Shown: positions 1-8,688 of the stretch, one piece after another
Position numbering within the stretch: the first letter of the stretch is position 1
Layout of the letters: every line of letters begins with the position of its first letter
NCBI GenBank assembly: GCA_937926215.1
Contig: CALEYA010000118.1
Coordinates: 1-37,056, forward strand
Direction: 5' to 3'
Source of the DNA: an uncultured Croceitalea sp.
GTDB taxonomy: Bacteria; Bacteroidota; Bacteroidia; Flavobacteriales; Flavobacteriaceae
DNA length: 37,056 bases
The notes under the pieces: model-generated
Database searches by the model: none
What the model saw: the letters and a program-made list of their open reading frames with translations, nothing else
What the model was told of the DNA's origin: nothing
Translations under genes and position numbers: made by a program

Positions 1-343
1 CAATAAGGTCGTTGGGGACATGGATATAGGGGTTGATGCCGTTCTTGATCAATTCCCCATCCCAAATAAAGCGGTAGAAATCTTGGGAAAGGTTAGGCTC
101 GGCCATCAAAAAAACCAAACGGAAAAGAATTCCGGCTAGGAGTAAAAATTTAAAATTGAATTTTTCAAATTGGATAAGCTTAAACTGAAAGAAAAAGAGA
201 CCCACCAGCAATCCCATAAGCTTTGGGAAATCATCGCGCAGAAGATGGTATGCGAAAGTGTAATAGAACAGCAGGGATATCAAGGCAATAAGTAGGGGAA
301 ACTTGTGCAGCCTTAGATAGGTAAGTATTGTTTTTTGCACCAT
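1..343 (-). CDS. membrane GT-C mannosyltransferase-like protein (partial, 3' end outside window)
   Basis: An open frame starts at an ATG on the minus strand (complement of 341-343) and runs off the left edge, giving 114 visible residues. It begins MVQKTILTYLRLHKF and shows hydrophobic helices near residues 18-35, 45-60 and 75-90. A short loop follows with the motif QDFYRFIWDGELI and then GINPYIH, which resembles the first extracytoplasmic loop of polyprenol-phosphate-sugar-dependent GT-C enzymes, where the acidic residue after the first helix is catalytic. The start lies only 10 bases downstream of the ATPase stop, so it is probably the last visible gene of the seven-gene minus-strand operon. 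A lipid-linked sugar made by the DPM1-like neighbour would be its natural donor; this is inference. The family call is moderate, and the exact substrate is unknown. Confidence 0.7.
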   Translation of the reverse strand, partial: MVQKTILTYLRLHKFPLLIALISLLFYYTFAYHLLRDDFPKLMGLLVGLFFFQFKLIQFEKFNFKFLLLAGILFRLVFLMAEPNLSQDFYRFIWDGELIKNGINPYIHVPNDLI

Positions 344-353
344 GGTTCCTATT

Positions 354-1139
354 TTATAAATGACGCAAATACGATTCTGGATTGTTTAAGAAAGACTTCA
401 TTACCGTAAAATGTTCGGTTTCCTGTAAAGATACTTCATCCATGCTGTCCTCGGTAACCTCATAAATGGTGGCATTTGGATAGGCCATGATCATTGGCGA
501 ATGGGTCGCAATAATGAATTGGGAATTATGTGTTTTTAGATGCTCTTTGATAAAATAAAGCAAGGATAGTTGTTTTGAGGGGGAAAGTGCCGCCTCTGGC
601 TCATCTAAAATAAAAATGCCCCTATCGGTTATTTTTTCGTTCATTATTTTAAGGTAGGCCTCCCCATGTGAAAATGACTGCAAATCTTGGCCATAGTTTT
701 TCCGTATAAAATAACGCTGCTCGTTGGCATTGTCCTTTAGTTGCTGAATGATATGATGTGGCACTTCGCCATCCAAATCCAATTGGTTGTGCAGTTGGGC
801 ATCCCTCCGCTCTGAACTGTTGATGAGGTTCCCAAAATCTTCCGCTCTAAAAAAGAAACCGGTAGCCCGGTGGATATACCATTCCAAATTGATATAAGGC
901 AGTAATTTTTTTGAAGCTTCAAATCCGGACTTATGGTAAGAGACCCCGTCCATATGGGGTAGTTGTAAACTTAGGGCCAAGGTTTCCAATAAAGTCGATT
1001 TTCCGGTACCGTTATCACCAATGATGAAGGTTACGGGTGTCTTAAATTGAATATTCTTGGCGTGTTTTACCGCCGAAATATTGAAAGGGAAAGGATTGGT
1101 CCGTTCCGCAGCAATACCAAATGACGCCAAGTAAGACAT
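354..1139 (-). CDS. SMC/ABC-like AAA-family ATPase
   Basis: This is a 261-residue cytoplasmic ATPase. Walker A is GDNGTGKST at residues 41-49. A degenerate ABC signature SHGE lies at 157-160, Walker B FILDEPEAA at about 176-184, and a switch histidine in ATHSP at 213. The compact head without a long coiled coil is typical of the stand-alone RecF/OLD/SMC-like ATPases annotated as 'AAA family ATPase' in Bacteroidota, whose roles are mostly unknown. It has no membrane segments. It starts 2 bases after the upstream glycosyltransferase stop and is followed after 10 bases by the GT-C gene, so it is co-transcribed with envelope glycosyltransferases. It could be an energising or regulatory partner of them or merely a passenger. 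The ATP-binding fold is certain; the function is not. Confidence 0.88.
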   Translation of the reverse strand: MSYLASFGIAAERTNPFPFNISAVKHAKNIQFKTPVTFIIGDNGTGKSTLLETLALSLQLPHMDGVSYHKSGFEASKKLLPYINLEWYIHRATGFFFRAEDFGNLINSSERRDAQLHNQLDLDGEVPHHIIQQLKDNANEQRYFIRKNYGQDLQSFSHGEAYLKIMNEKITDRGIFILDEPEAALSPSKQLSLLYFIKEHLKTHNSQFIIATHSPMIMAYPNATIYEVTEDSMDEVSLQETEHFTVMKSFLNNPESYLRHL

Positions 1140-1141
1140 GC

Positions 1142-2626
1142 TTACGCCTTTGCGGTAAGGGATTTAAAGAATACAAATCCAAAACCTAAGAACAACATCA
1201 AGTGGAACGGAAAAAGACCATAATCATTAAGTGGCACGGCACTGTACATTCCAAAAAGGAAATACAACATCAATGCAAACTCGATAATCATGTTTGGGGA
1301 CATCTTGGTAGCCAAATAACGATTGCCCTTCCAACTGTCCGTAAGATTATTGATATTAAACTTAGGGGTTCGCACAAACTCGCTTCGTTTTCCTAAATGG
1401 CCTTCCATAACCGCAATGGAGTTATGCAGGGACAAGCCCAATGCCACGGAGAAAAAGGTAAAAAACAGTTTGATGTAGTCGATAAACTTATCAAAACCGC
1501 TCCCCTGAATGCTTTTGTAGGTGTACCAATAGCAAAAGAAAAGGATAATGGTACTTACGATAAAGAAACTGGTCACCTCAAAAACCCAACCTAAATGCCC
1601 ATAGGTGTTTTTGATGTACAACATAGGTATGCTCAATAGAGCAACGATAAAAACGCAAAGGAACATGCTGCTGTTCAACAAGTGCATGACCCCGTGGAAT
1701 TTGGTCTTAAAGTCAATATTCTTTGCTTTTACGACGCTGGCTACGGTTTTTCTAAAGTTTTCCGCACCGCCTTTGTTCCAACGAAATTGTTGTGAACGTG
1801 CTGCGCTCATAACTACCGGAAGCTCAGCAGGTGTTTCCACGTCTTCCAAGTATTTGAATTTCCAATCCTTAAGTTGGGCACGGTAGCTCAAATCCAAATC
1901 CTCGGTAAGGGTATCCCCCTCCCAGTTACCGGCGTCCAGGATACATTCTTTTCTCCAAATACCGGCGGTACCGTTGAAGTTTATAAAGTGTCCCTTGGAA
2001 TTTCTGCCGACCTGTTCCAAGGTAAAATGGGCATCCAAGGCAAACGCCTGTATCCTTGTTAAGGAATTGAAATCCCTATTGATATGGCCCCATCGGGTCT
2101 GTACCACACCAATTTCACTATCTTTAAAGTAAGGCACGGTCTTTTTGAGCCAATCGCTTTCCGGTAGAAAATCTGCATCAAAAATGGCAACAAATTCCCC
2201 TTTTGCCGTTTCCAAACCTTCTTTTAAAGCACCGGCCTTAAAACCTTGTCTGTTGGTCCTTCTTATATGTTGGATATCCAGTCCGGTTTTTTGCAATGCT
2301 TTGATATGGGCGGCAGTCTCAATCACGGTATCGTCCGTAGAATCATCCAATACCTGAATCTCCAATTTACTACTGGGATATTCTATTTTGGCAATGTTTT
2401 CCAGTAAACGCTCCATCACATATTCCTCATTGTAGATAGGAAGCTGAATGGTGACGTGTGGAATCTCTTTTGGGTCTAATAGGTTGAATTTGGGGGCCTC
2501 ATCATTTTGCCTCTTATTGCTCAAATAATTGACCAACAAATTCAGCTGGGCCAAGCTATAGCAGAAAATTAAAATTAATGCGAAACTGTAAACGGCAATG
2601 ATGATATAAGCAATTGTTAGTCCCAT
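1142..2626 (-). CDS. processive-type family 2 glycosyltransferase (CslA/BcsA-like)
   Basis: This 494-residue inner-membrane glycosyltransferase has an N-terminal helix (about 5-33), a cytoplasmic GT-A domain and a C-terminal group of about four helices (roughly 310-335, 347-370, 385-405, 445-490). The D,D,D,QxxRW signature is visible: DD at 94-95, the metal-binding DAD at 150-152, TED at 241-243 as catalytic base region, and QQFRW at 279-283. This set is found in cellulose synthase, CslA mannan synthases and related enzymes that use a sugar nucleotide on the cytoplasmic face. There is no PilZ domain. It lies 2 bases downstream of the DPM1-like gene. The product could be a polysaccharide or a glycolipid; homologues next to DPM1-like genes are often assigned only as 'glycosyltransferase'. 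Class assignment is strong, substrate unknown. Confidence 0.9.
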   Translation of the reverse strand: MGLTIAYIIIAVYSFALILIFCYSLAQLNLLVNYLSNKRQNDEAPKFNLLDPKEIPHVTIQLPIYNEEYVMERLLENIAKIEYPSSKLEIQVLDDSTDDTVIETAAHIKALQKTGLDIQHIRRTNRQGFKAGALKEGLETAKGEFVAIFDADFLPESDWLKKTVPYFKDSEIGVVQTRWGHINRDFNSLTRIQAFALDAHFTLEQVGRNSKGHFINFNGTAGIWRKECILDAGNWEGDTLTEDLDLSYRAQLKDWKFKYLEDVETPAELPVVMSAARSQQFRWNKGGAENFRKTVASVVKAKNIDFKTKFHGVMHLLNSSMFLCVFIVALLSIPMLYIKNTYGHLGWVFEVTSFFIVSTIILFFCYWYTYKSIQGSGFDKFIDYIKLFFTFFSVALGLSLHNSIAVMEGHLGKRSEFVRTPKFNINNLTDSWKGNRYLATKMSPNMIIEFALMLYFLFGMYSAVPLNDYGLFPFHLMLFLGFGFVFFKSLTAKA

Positions 2627-2628
2627 AA

Positions 2629-3318
2629 TTATTTAATGCTGTATTTGAATATCCAACCTAAAATTTTAATGCCCGCAAATATAGCACCTTTTACGGTACC
2701 TGATACTTTTGAGACACCAATTCTTTTCTTGTAACGCACTGGTACTTCGGTATATGCCAGTTTTTTACGTAAGGCTTTTAATTGCATTTCTACGGTCCAC
2801 CCATATGTCTTGTCCTGCATCTGCAATTCTTTGAGCTTTTCGTATTTAATTGCCCTAAATGGTCCTAAATCCGTAAAATTTGCCCTAAACAGCAGTTTCA
2901 TCAAAAAAGTGGCCAATTCATTGCCAAAAATTTGTGGAAATGTCATGGATCCGGCCTCCCGTAGTTCTTTTCTTCGTGCCCCAATGACCATATCCATATC
3001 GTTCTCTAGTATTGGCGCCACCACTTTATCCAGTTCCTCAGGATAATCGGAATAGTCTCCATCAATAAATACGATAATATCCGGCTGTTTGGATTGCGAT
3101 GCCACATAATCCAATCCTTTTAAACAGGCATAGCCATAGCCTTTTCTGTTCTCCGTGAGTACCGTAGCACCCGCATCTTGGGCATTTTTTACCGTATCGT
3201 CCGAAGAATTATTGTTTACTACAATAACCTCCGATACGGTTTTGGGGAGGTCCTTGATGACCAAACCTATGGAGTCTGCCTCATTGTACGCCGGGATGAT
3301 TACTTTAATAATGGCCAT
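2629..3318 (-). CDS. DPM1-like family 2 glycosyltransferase (polyprenyl-phosphate sugar synthase type)
   Basis: The protein has 229 residues. It opens with the GT-A motif VIIPAYNEADSI (6-17), then VVNNNSSDDT (33-42) and the metal-binding DGD at 86-88 inside FIDGDYSDYPEEL. It lacks N-glycosidase-type additions and has only a weakly hydrophobic C-terminus, so it resembles the catalytic domain of dolichol- or undecaprenyl-phosphate mannose/glucose synthases. Such enzymes transfer a hexose from GDP- or UDP-sugar to a polyprenyl phosphate, the donor used by GT-C enzymes on the other side of the membrane. A GT-C-like gene is the last visible gene of this operon, which supports the pairing. The ATG overlaps the stop of the MORN-type gene by one base (TAATG), which implies translational coupling. 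Whether the sugar is mannose is not decided by the sequence. Confidence 0.87.
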   Translation of the reverse strand: MAIIKVIIPAYNEADSIGLVIKDLPKTVSEVIVVNNNSSDDTVKNAQDAGATVLTENRKGYGYACLKGLDYVASQSKQPDIIVFIDGDYSDYPEELDKVVAPILENDMDMVIGARRKELREAGSMTFPQIFGNELATFLMKLLFRANFTDLGPFRAIKYEKLKELQMQDKTYGWTVEMQLKALRKKLAYTEVPVRYKKRIGVSKVSGTVKGAIFAGIKILGWIFKYSIK

Positions 3319-3785
3319 TACTTTAGGTCGGAGAGTTTGTTCTCTTTTTTAAAGCTGCTAAAGCTAAACCATTCTTTAATCTTTTCCCCGTTTTTATATT
3401 TTTCTGCAGAGGTAAGCTCTTCGTCCATATATTTTAGGCAATACCCGTTTTTGATACCGTCTTTTAATTGGCATTTGTGGTCTACCTTGCCGTTTTGGTC
3501 ATAGAACAGCCACCATTTGGCTTTTTTGCCTGCTTCGTAATGGCCTTCACTTGAAAGTTTGCCGTTGTCAGAATAGAAATACCAGTACCCCACCTTTTTG
3601 TTCTTTTTATAATGCCCTTGCATCATTAGGTTCCCATTGGAGTAATAGAATTTCCAGAAATCTTCTTTGGAGTTTGTCAATTTCCAACCTTCGGCCTTTA
3701 CTTTTCCGTTTTCATAATAGTCCCTATGGTACATTTTTACCGTTAGGGAAAGGAAAAATACAAAAGCAACGGCAAGCCTGATCAT
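3318..3785 (-). CDS. MORN-repeat / YwqK-family secreted protein
   Basis: The protein has 155 residues, starting with a hydrophobic stretch (MIRLAVAFVFFLSLTV) that reads as a signal peptide or anchor, followed by about five repeats of 23-25 residues. Each has a form like YY.NGK...EG.Y..GKK.G.W.FY, which is the YwqK/MORN repeat pattern. In databases this family is often labelled 'toxin-antitoxin system YwqK family antitoxin', but nothing here supports a toxin-antitoxin role: there is no small toxin gene beside it and it is predicted to be exported. It sits 2 bases after the polyferredoxin stop and overlaps the next glycosyltransferase by one base, so it belongs to the operon. Function unknown; the repeat architecture is clear. 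Confidence 0.82.
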   Translation of the reverse strand: MIRLAVAFVFFLSLTVKMYHRDYYENGKVKAEGWKLTNSKEDFWKFYYSNGNLMMQGHYKKNKKVGYWYFYSDNGKLSSEGHYEAGKKAKWWLFYDQNGKVDHKCQLKDGIKNGYCLKYMDEELTSAEKYKNGEKIKEWFSFSSFKKENKLSDLK

Positions 3786-3787
3786 GC

Positions 3788-5392
3788 TTATTTCTGGTTC
3801 ACAAGGTTCATTAAATCTACATCATTACCCAACAGTACCTGGTTGCTATCGATACGGCCTTCTAAGGGACCGTTTTCCAATTTAAGGACGCCACGCGGAC
3901 AAACAGCGGAACAGATACCACAGCCTACACAACTGGAACGAACGATGTTTTCCCCTTTTTGGGCATAAGCCCTAACATCGATACCCATTTCGCAATAGGT
4001 GGAACAGTTACCACAAGAAATACATTGACCACCGTTGGTCGTAATTCTAAACTTGGAGAACAAACGTTGCTGGAAACCCATAATACCGGCCATTGGACAG
4101 CCAAAACGACACCAAGCACGGTTTCCAAAAATGGGATAGAACCCGGTTCCTATAACCCCCGAAAAAATACTGCCTATCAAAAAGGAGTAGTTTTTGCGCA
4201 AAGCACCGGATTTGAATAGGAAAACATTTCCTTCGCCGCTATAAAAATGGATAAGGATGAGGGAAATGATAATCACAAAATACCCGATGGCCCCATATTG
4301 GGCATCTTTTTTAAGTTGGTCCCTTTTGAATAACATGACCCAAGCGAAAACGGCGGTCAACAATGCCGCCACCCCAATTAAAAAGGTGCTTTTGGTCAAC
4401 CAATATTTACTGGAATCATTGCCTAAATAGGAGTAGATGACCGCAGTAGTCATAAGGGTAACAAATACAATGACACTATGGATGATCCAACGCTCGACAT
4501 TCCATGCTTTGACCGTTTTATCGCTCAATTGCCTAAAGGAATCCCCGGCAGTTTCTGCCAAGCCCCCACAACCACAAACCCAAGAGCAGTACCAACGTTT
4601 ACCGTACTTATAGGTCAAAAATGGCGTGATGACAAAAATGGAGACAATCCCAAAAATAAGCATGGCAAAACCAATATCCCCGGAACTTAAAAACCCTTTT
4701 ATTCTGTACCCCTCAAAGTTGTAATAATTTAACGGCCAAATATTCTTTAAATCGTAATAAGGCAGACTACCGCCATTCAAAACTGAGGTGCCGTTCAATC
4801 TGGCCATAAGCTCAGGAATAATAAAAGCGAAGGCCGTTTGAAAGAACATGACGCTCATGGTACGCAGTCTTTCGTACCTATTATGCCTGTATTTCCACAT
4901 GAATTTAATACCAAAAGCCAAAATAGCGATGGTATACAAGGCACCATAAACAAACCACTGGCTAGCGGGATTGCCACTTAACGCCTTACTTAAAGGGTCA
5001 AAAAGGGCAATGACCCCTTTGTTGTCACCACCTTCTACCAATCCCAAATATTTTGGAAAAAAGTAGAGGATAAAATAAAAGGTAGTAATGGACAAACCGG
5101 CAATCCAGCCCCAAAAGCCAAGATTGGTGAGCGATTTGAACCAAACACCGTCATTTTTTATTCCGGCGGATTTGCCTTTGTATTGCTCGTAGGAAAACCA
5201 TAAGATCCCTGCGGTAATCATACCTAAAGAAACGGTAAGCCACAAGCCTTTGTTTTGAAAGTTGACCCCAAAGCTTGCCAGTAACAAAACCGTTAATCCA
5301 AGCATCCCTGTGATGGAGGCTAACTTTTGGTTTAAGTTTATTTCCTTTGGCGGTTGCCCGGTTAGGGCCATGCTTTTATCGTATGTACTCAT
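3788..5392 (-). CDS. membrane polyferredoxin, NapH/NosR/CcoG-like 4Fe-4S protein
   Basis: The protein has 534 residues and about ten predicted membrane helices (near 28-46, 50-68, 93-112, 146-165, 178-196, 240-260, 302-321, 334-354, 368-386 and 404-420). Two cysteine motifs flank the helices, CSWVCGC at 269-275 and CRFGCP at 428-433, as in NapH/NosR/RdxA-type membrane ferredoxins. Two classical 4Fe-4S motifs follow near the C-terminus: Cys457/460/463/467 and Cys488/491/494/498. It probably passes electrons between a cytoplasmic reductase and a membrane or periplasmic acceptor. There is no FMN-binding NosR periplasmic domain. It lies 16 bases downstream of an FAD/NAD oxidoreductase, a likely electron donor. 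No partner terminal reductase is visible in the window, so the acceptor is unknown. Confidence 0.88.
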   Translation of the reverse strand: MSTYDKSMALTGQPPKEINLNQKLASITGMLGLTVLLLASFGVNFQNKGLWLTVSLGMITAGILWFSYEQYKGKSAGIKNDGVWFKSLTNLGFWGWIAGLSITTFYFILYFFPKYLGLVEGGDNKGVIALFDPLSKALSGNPASQWFVYGALYTIAILAFGIKFMWKYRHNRYERLRTMSVMFFQTAFAFIIPELMARLNGTSVLNGGSLPYYDLKNIWPLNYYNFEGYRIKGFLSSGDIGFAMLIFGIVSIFVITPFLTYKYGKRWYCSWVCGCGGLAETAGDSFRQLSDKTVKAWNVERWIIHSVIVFVTLMTTAVIYSYLGNDSSKYWLTKSTFLIGVAALLTAVFAWVMLFKRDQLKKDAQYGAIGYFVIIISLILIHFYSGEGNVFLFKSGALRKNYSFLIGSIFSGVIGTGFYPIFGNRAWCRFGCPMAGIMGFQQRLFSKFRITTNGGQCISCGNCSTYCEMGIDVRAYAQKGENIVRSSCVGCGICSAVCPRGVLKLENGPLEGRIDSNQVLLGNDVDLMNLVNQK

Positions 5393-5408
5393 TGCTGATC
5401 GTATTCAA

Positions 5409-6758
5409 TTAAGTTAGTTGAAATATGCGTTTTAGGCTTTTTTTCTTGGGTTTCAAAGATTTGCCCATTTCTTTGTTGTAGGCAGAAATAATGGCTTTTT
5501 CATGATGTTTGAAAAACTCTGGATCAAAATTGGCGTCGGCCAAATGTTCCATCACATAATCCGCCGAACGACCTTCGGTAAGCCATCTGTCAAAAATCTC
5601 ATGGCGCATACGGATACCGAATGTATTGATGCCTAAAAACAGATTGCTGTCTTTGTGATAGGCCATGGTAATGCATAGTTTTTCCGTGGCATGTCTCCAG
5701 TGGAAATGTTGTTCCTCTTCTTTTTTTCCGCGCTCACTAAACACCCAACCGTAGGTTTGGTATTCAATATCCAAGAACTTAGCCGAGTTGAACCAATGTC
5801 CGGGTTTGTATTCCAGTTTATTGCCACAAATGGTTTGGGCAACGGTCTCTCCCATCATCCTGCCCGTGTACCAAACTGCTTCAATGGGCCTTCTGTTACC
5901 AATTGGTTCGTGCTGTTCGGCACAATCGCCAATCGCATAAACATCCTTAACATTGGTTTCTAAAAAGCGGTTTACCTTAATCCCACGGCCCAGTTCAATA
6001 CCGGAATCCTGTAAGAAGCCTACGTTAGGGGTAACCCCTGCGGTCAAGCCAACCATATCGCAAGGAATTTCCTCACCTGTTTCTTGTATGATGATGGATT
6101 TTACCCTTCCGTGGGCGTCTGCCACGATTTCTTTAAGGTTGGTGCCCAATCGTAAATCAATATGGTGCTCCAGTATGTGTTCGTTAATCAATTGGGATTC
6201 CCCGTTAGGTAGGACCCCGTTCCAAAAACTATCTTCCCTAACCAAAAATGTTACTGGGATTTCCCTGCTGCGCAACATTTCTGCAAGCTCAATACCAATA
6301 AGTCCCCCACCGACGATTACGGCACGTTTGCATACCTCTTTATTGGGGGCATTGATTTCCAGCATGTCCAGATCTTGTTTGGAATACAGGCCTTGAACGC
6401 CATGTAAATCTTGTCCCGGCCAACCAAATTTATTGGGTTTTGAACCCGTGGCGATAATCAATTTATCATAATGAAGCGCCCTGGAGCCGTCCAACAACAA
6501 CTGCTTGTTTTCGGTATCTACCTTATTGACATATCCGCGCACCAAATCAATCCGATTTTTTTCCCAAAACCAGTTCTCATAGGGTTGTATGTGTTCAAAT
6601 TTCATATGGCCCATGTAGACATACATCAGGGCGGTCCTTGAAAAGAAATAATCTGTTTCTGCAGATACAATTACAATTCTCTTATCGGAAAGTTTACGAA
6701 TATGCCGTGCAGCAGAAATGCCAGCAATGCCGTTACCGATGATAACGATGTTCTCCAT
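5409..6758 (-). CDS. FAD-dependent pyridine nucleotide-disulphide-type oxidoreductase
   Basis: The protein has 449 residues. The FAD-binding Rossmann motif GNGIAG is at 8-13, the ATG motif at 103-105, a second nucleotide-binding motif GGGLIG at 150-155 for NAD(P)H, and the C-terminal FAD motif YAIGDCAE near 274-281. There is no CxxxxC redox-active disulphide, so it is of the rubredoxin reductase/NirB-N-terminal type and moves electrons from NAD(P)H to another carrier. It is the first gene of the minus-strand operon, directly upstream of the polyferredoxin, which is the obvious candidate acceptor. The C-terminal 100 residues are specific to this subfamily and carry a basic tail (KKKSLKRIF). 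Its divergent neighbour is the DUF547 gene across a 237-base promoter region. Confidence 0.88.
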   Translation of the reverse strand: MENIVIIGNGIAGISAARHIRKLSDKRIVIVSAETDYFFSRTALMYVYMGHMKFEHIQPYENWFWEKNRIDLVRGYVNKVDTENKQLLLDGSRALHYDKLIIATGSKPNKFGWPGQDLHGVQGLYSKQDLDMLEINAPNKEVCKRAVIVGGGLIGIELAEMLRSREIPVTFLVREDSFWNGVLPNGESQLINEHILEHHIDLRLGTNLKEIVADAHGRVKSIIIQETGEEIPCDMVGLTAGVTPNVGFLQDSGIELGRGIKVNRFLETNVKDVYAIGDCAEQHEPIGNRRPIEAVWYTGRMMGETVAQTICGNKLEYKPGHWFNSAKFLDIEYQTYGWVFSERGKKEEEQHFHWRHATEKLCITMAYHKDSNLFLGINTFGIRMRHEIFDRWLTEGRSADYVMEHLADANFDPEFFKHHEKAIISAYNKEMGKSLKPKKKSLKRIFQLT

Positions 6759-6995
6759 TGGCGAATAAATTGGTTGTTGTTTTGTGTCGCATCTAAAGAT
6801 ATAAACTTAACGCGAACCTTTTATTTAGAAAGAATTTAAATACGAGGCATATAGATACCTTAAATAATAACAATCCAAGATTCCCTTCCTTCTGTGCCTA
6901 AATCCTAAATATTTCACAAATGTTAAATTTTGCTGTAGGTACTTTTTAACAGTTGCGACTTAAGCCAAGATTTTGATCAACTAATTACGCATATC
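6759..6995. promoter_or_regulatory. divergent intergenic region between the redox operon and the DUF547 gene
   Basis: The 237 non-coding bases separate two divergent transcription units and must hold both promoters. On the minus strand TATCTTTA (complement of 6794-6801) is a one-mismatch version of the Bacteroidota -7 element TAnnTTTG, 35 bases before the oxidoreductase ATG; no clear -33 TTTG was found. For the plus strand no convincing full promoter was seen, only a TTTTG at about 6926-6930. No palindrome strong enough to call an operator was noticed. Confidence 0.4.
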
Positions 6996-7718
6996 ATGAG
7001 AAATACAATAACAATAGCATTCTTTGTCTTAGGGACTTTATTTTCTTCCGTTAAAGCACAAGGCACAACCGAATTTTTCGCAAAAGCGGACACCTTCTTT
7101 TCAACATATGTAAAGGGAGGTCGTGTAGATTACCAAGCCATAAAAAGCAATCCGGCGTCTTTGAATACGCTTTTGGATTTGGCAAAAGGAATTACGGTTT
7201 CCAAATCGGATGCCAAAAACTATCAAGCTTTTTGGATCAATACGTACAACTTGTCCGTAATAAAGGGAATCGTAGAGAACTACCCTATTAAATCCCCGTT
7301 GGATAAGGCCGGCTTTTTTGATAAAACCACCTATAACGTGGGGGGAAAGAACATCACTTTAAATGACATTGAAAATAAATTGTTACGGGGCAACTTTCCA
7401 AAAGAAGCACGGTTCCATTTTGTATTGGTCTGCGCGGGTCTTGGATGTCCTCCAATTATAAGTAACGCGTATTTGCCCAATACCTTGGACGCCCAGCTAG
7501 AGCAACAAACGGTAAAGGCATTGAACAACCCCAACTTTATTAGGGTAAAAGGAAAAAAAGTCCAGCTTTCCCAGTTGTTCGAGTGGTACAAAGGTGATTT
7601 TACGCAAGGCGGAAAATCGCAAATTGATTACGTCAACCAATATCGCAAAGAAAAATTGGATGCCAATGCCAAGGTAGGATACTACGCATACGATTGGACA
7701 TTAAACAAAACAAAATAA
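6996..7718 (+). CDS. secreted DUF547 domain protein
   Basis: The protein has 240 residues with a cleavable signal peptide ending near VKAQ (residue 22). The rest is a single DUF547 domain: YQAFWINTYNLSVIKGI is the diagnostic central motif, followed by the LNDIENKLLRG segment and a cysteine-containing VCAGLGCPP motif. The family is exported, widespread in Bacteroidota, cyanobacteria and plants, and has no settled biochemical role. It is transcribed away from the redox operon and is followed after 26 bases by an outer-membrane barrel gene, so those two are probably one unit. DUF547 genes often stand near ferredoxin and glycosyltransferase genes of the ArsS neighbourhood; that link is from general knowledge and is not proven here. 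Confidence 0.88.
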   Translation: MRNTITIAFFVLGTLFSSVKAQGTTEFFAKADTFFSTYVKGGRVDYQAIKSNPASLNTLLDLAKGITVSKSDAKNYQAFWINTYNLSVIKGIVENYPIKSPLDKAGFFDKTTYNVGGKNITLNDIENKLLRGNFPKEARFHFVLVCAGLGCPPIISNAYLPNTLDAQLEQQTVKALNNPNFIRVKGKKVQLSQLFEWYKGDFTQGGKSQIDYVNQYRKEKLDANAKVGYYAYDWTLNKTK

Positions 7719-7744
7719 TTTTTTAAATCTAAACACAAACAACA

Positions 7745-8620
7745 ATGAAACACATAAAAACACAACTCGTATTGGCATTATTTGCCGCGGTGGTACTAAC
7801 AGGATATTCCCAAGATACCGATGATGGCGGTAGTGTCATCCAAAACTTGACCCCGTCAAAATTGGTAGGGCCGGGACAATGGGACCTTAAATTGTTCAAC
7901 AATCTATATACCCAAACACGAAGTACGTTTGAGAGTGAAGATGGGATTAGACAAAACTTTTTTACTTCCACTTTGGAAGCCTTTGTAGGCGTTTCCCCGT
8001 CAAGAAGAATCAATGTTGGTATTATAACCGAGTATAGGGCAAATGGGCGTGATTTTATTGTGGACCCAGCAAACCCAACGGTATTGGAACGTCGGAGCAC
8101 TTCTGGTCTTACTTCCATTGCACCCTCCATTAAGTTTGTGCCATTTAAAAACGTAGGTAACTTTTCCATATTAAGTTCAATTTCCATTCCATTGGTAAGT
8201 GATGAGGTTGATCAGGACACCGGAGTTTTTCTGGATCAGAATGGTTTTACATGGCAAAACCGATTCTTTTATGATTACACGTTTCCAGGTAAGGAATGGC
8301 AAATTTTTGCTGAGGTCAATTCAGAATATAACTTTGGGGATAATGCGGATAGTTTTGCCAATAATAGTTTACGATTGACTCCGGGATTGTTCTTGAGTTA
8401 TTTCCCCAGCTCAAAGTTTACAATATTGGCTTTGGCACAGCATAGCGAACTCCTAGACCTTGGAAACAACTTCAGTCAGAATTTTACCGCGCTAGGCGGC
8501 GGGGTCAAATACCAATTGACCAAAGAGCTGAACATAGAGGCACTCTATACCAATTTCGTTGGTGGTAGGGACACCGGTCTTGGCGAAACTTTTAACATAG
8601 GATTACGAGCGGTTTTGTAG
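7745..8620 (+). CDS. outer-membrane beta-barrel protein (transporter-like)
   Basis: The protein has 291 residues, with a signal peptide ending near GYSQ (residue 23). The remainder alternates short amphipathic strands and turns and ends in an aromatic/hydrophobic strand (FNIGLRAVL), as in outer-membrane barrels. Text such as NIGIITEYRANGRDF, RFFYDYTFPG and LRLTPGLFLSYFPS resembles the 'transporter' or MetA-like barrel annotated in flavobacteria. It probably forms a 10-14-stranded barrel. It lies 26 bases after the DUF547 gene. Its mRNA would run into a terminator-like hairpin at 8651-8688 that spans the start codon of the next gene. Ligand unknown. Confidence 0.75.
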   Translation: MKHIKTQLVLALFAAVVLTGYSQDTDDGGSVIQNLTPSKLVGPGQWDLKLFNNLYTQTRSTFESEDGIRQNFFTSTLEAFVGVSPSRRINVGIITEYRANGRDFIVDPANPTVLERRSTSGLTSIAPSIKFVPFKNVGNFSILSSISIPLVSDEVDQDTGVFLDQNGFTWQNRFFYDYTFPGKEWQIFAEVNSEYNFGDNADSFANNSLRLTPGLFLSYFPSSKFTILALAQHSELLDLGNNFSQNFTALGGGVKYQLTKELNIEALYTNFVGGRDTGLGETFNIGLRAVL

Positions 8621-8650
8621 CTCCCTTGTTGTAAAACATTTAAATTAGGT

Positions 8651-8688
8651 CCCAATCTATCGACTATGAAAAGATTGGGGCTTTTTTT
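8651..8688 (+). terminator. terminator-like hairpin spanning the GH113 start codon
   Basis: CCCAATCT (8651-8658) pairs perfectly with AGATTGGG (8672-8679), with a 13-base loop that contains the ATG of the next gene (8666). After G8680 and C8681 there are seven T residues (8682-8688). It has the form of an intrinsic terminator for the barrel gene, yet it lies in the first codons of the GH113 gene. It could act as terminator, attenuator, or translation-blocking hairpin. Confidence 0.65.

Noticed and set aside
3318-3785. Toxin-antitoxin interpretation of the YwqK-like gene
   Set aside because: The label is inherited from database naming; the protein has a signal sequence and MORN-type repeats, and no toxin gene is adjacent.
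7729-8187. Long minus-strand open frame opposite the outer-membrane barrel gene
   Set aside because: It is antisense to a gene with clear signal peptide and barrel pattern, and its product shows no domain or sensible N-terminus.
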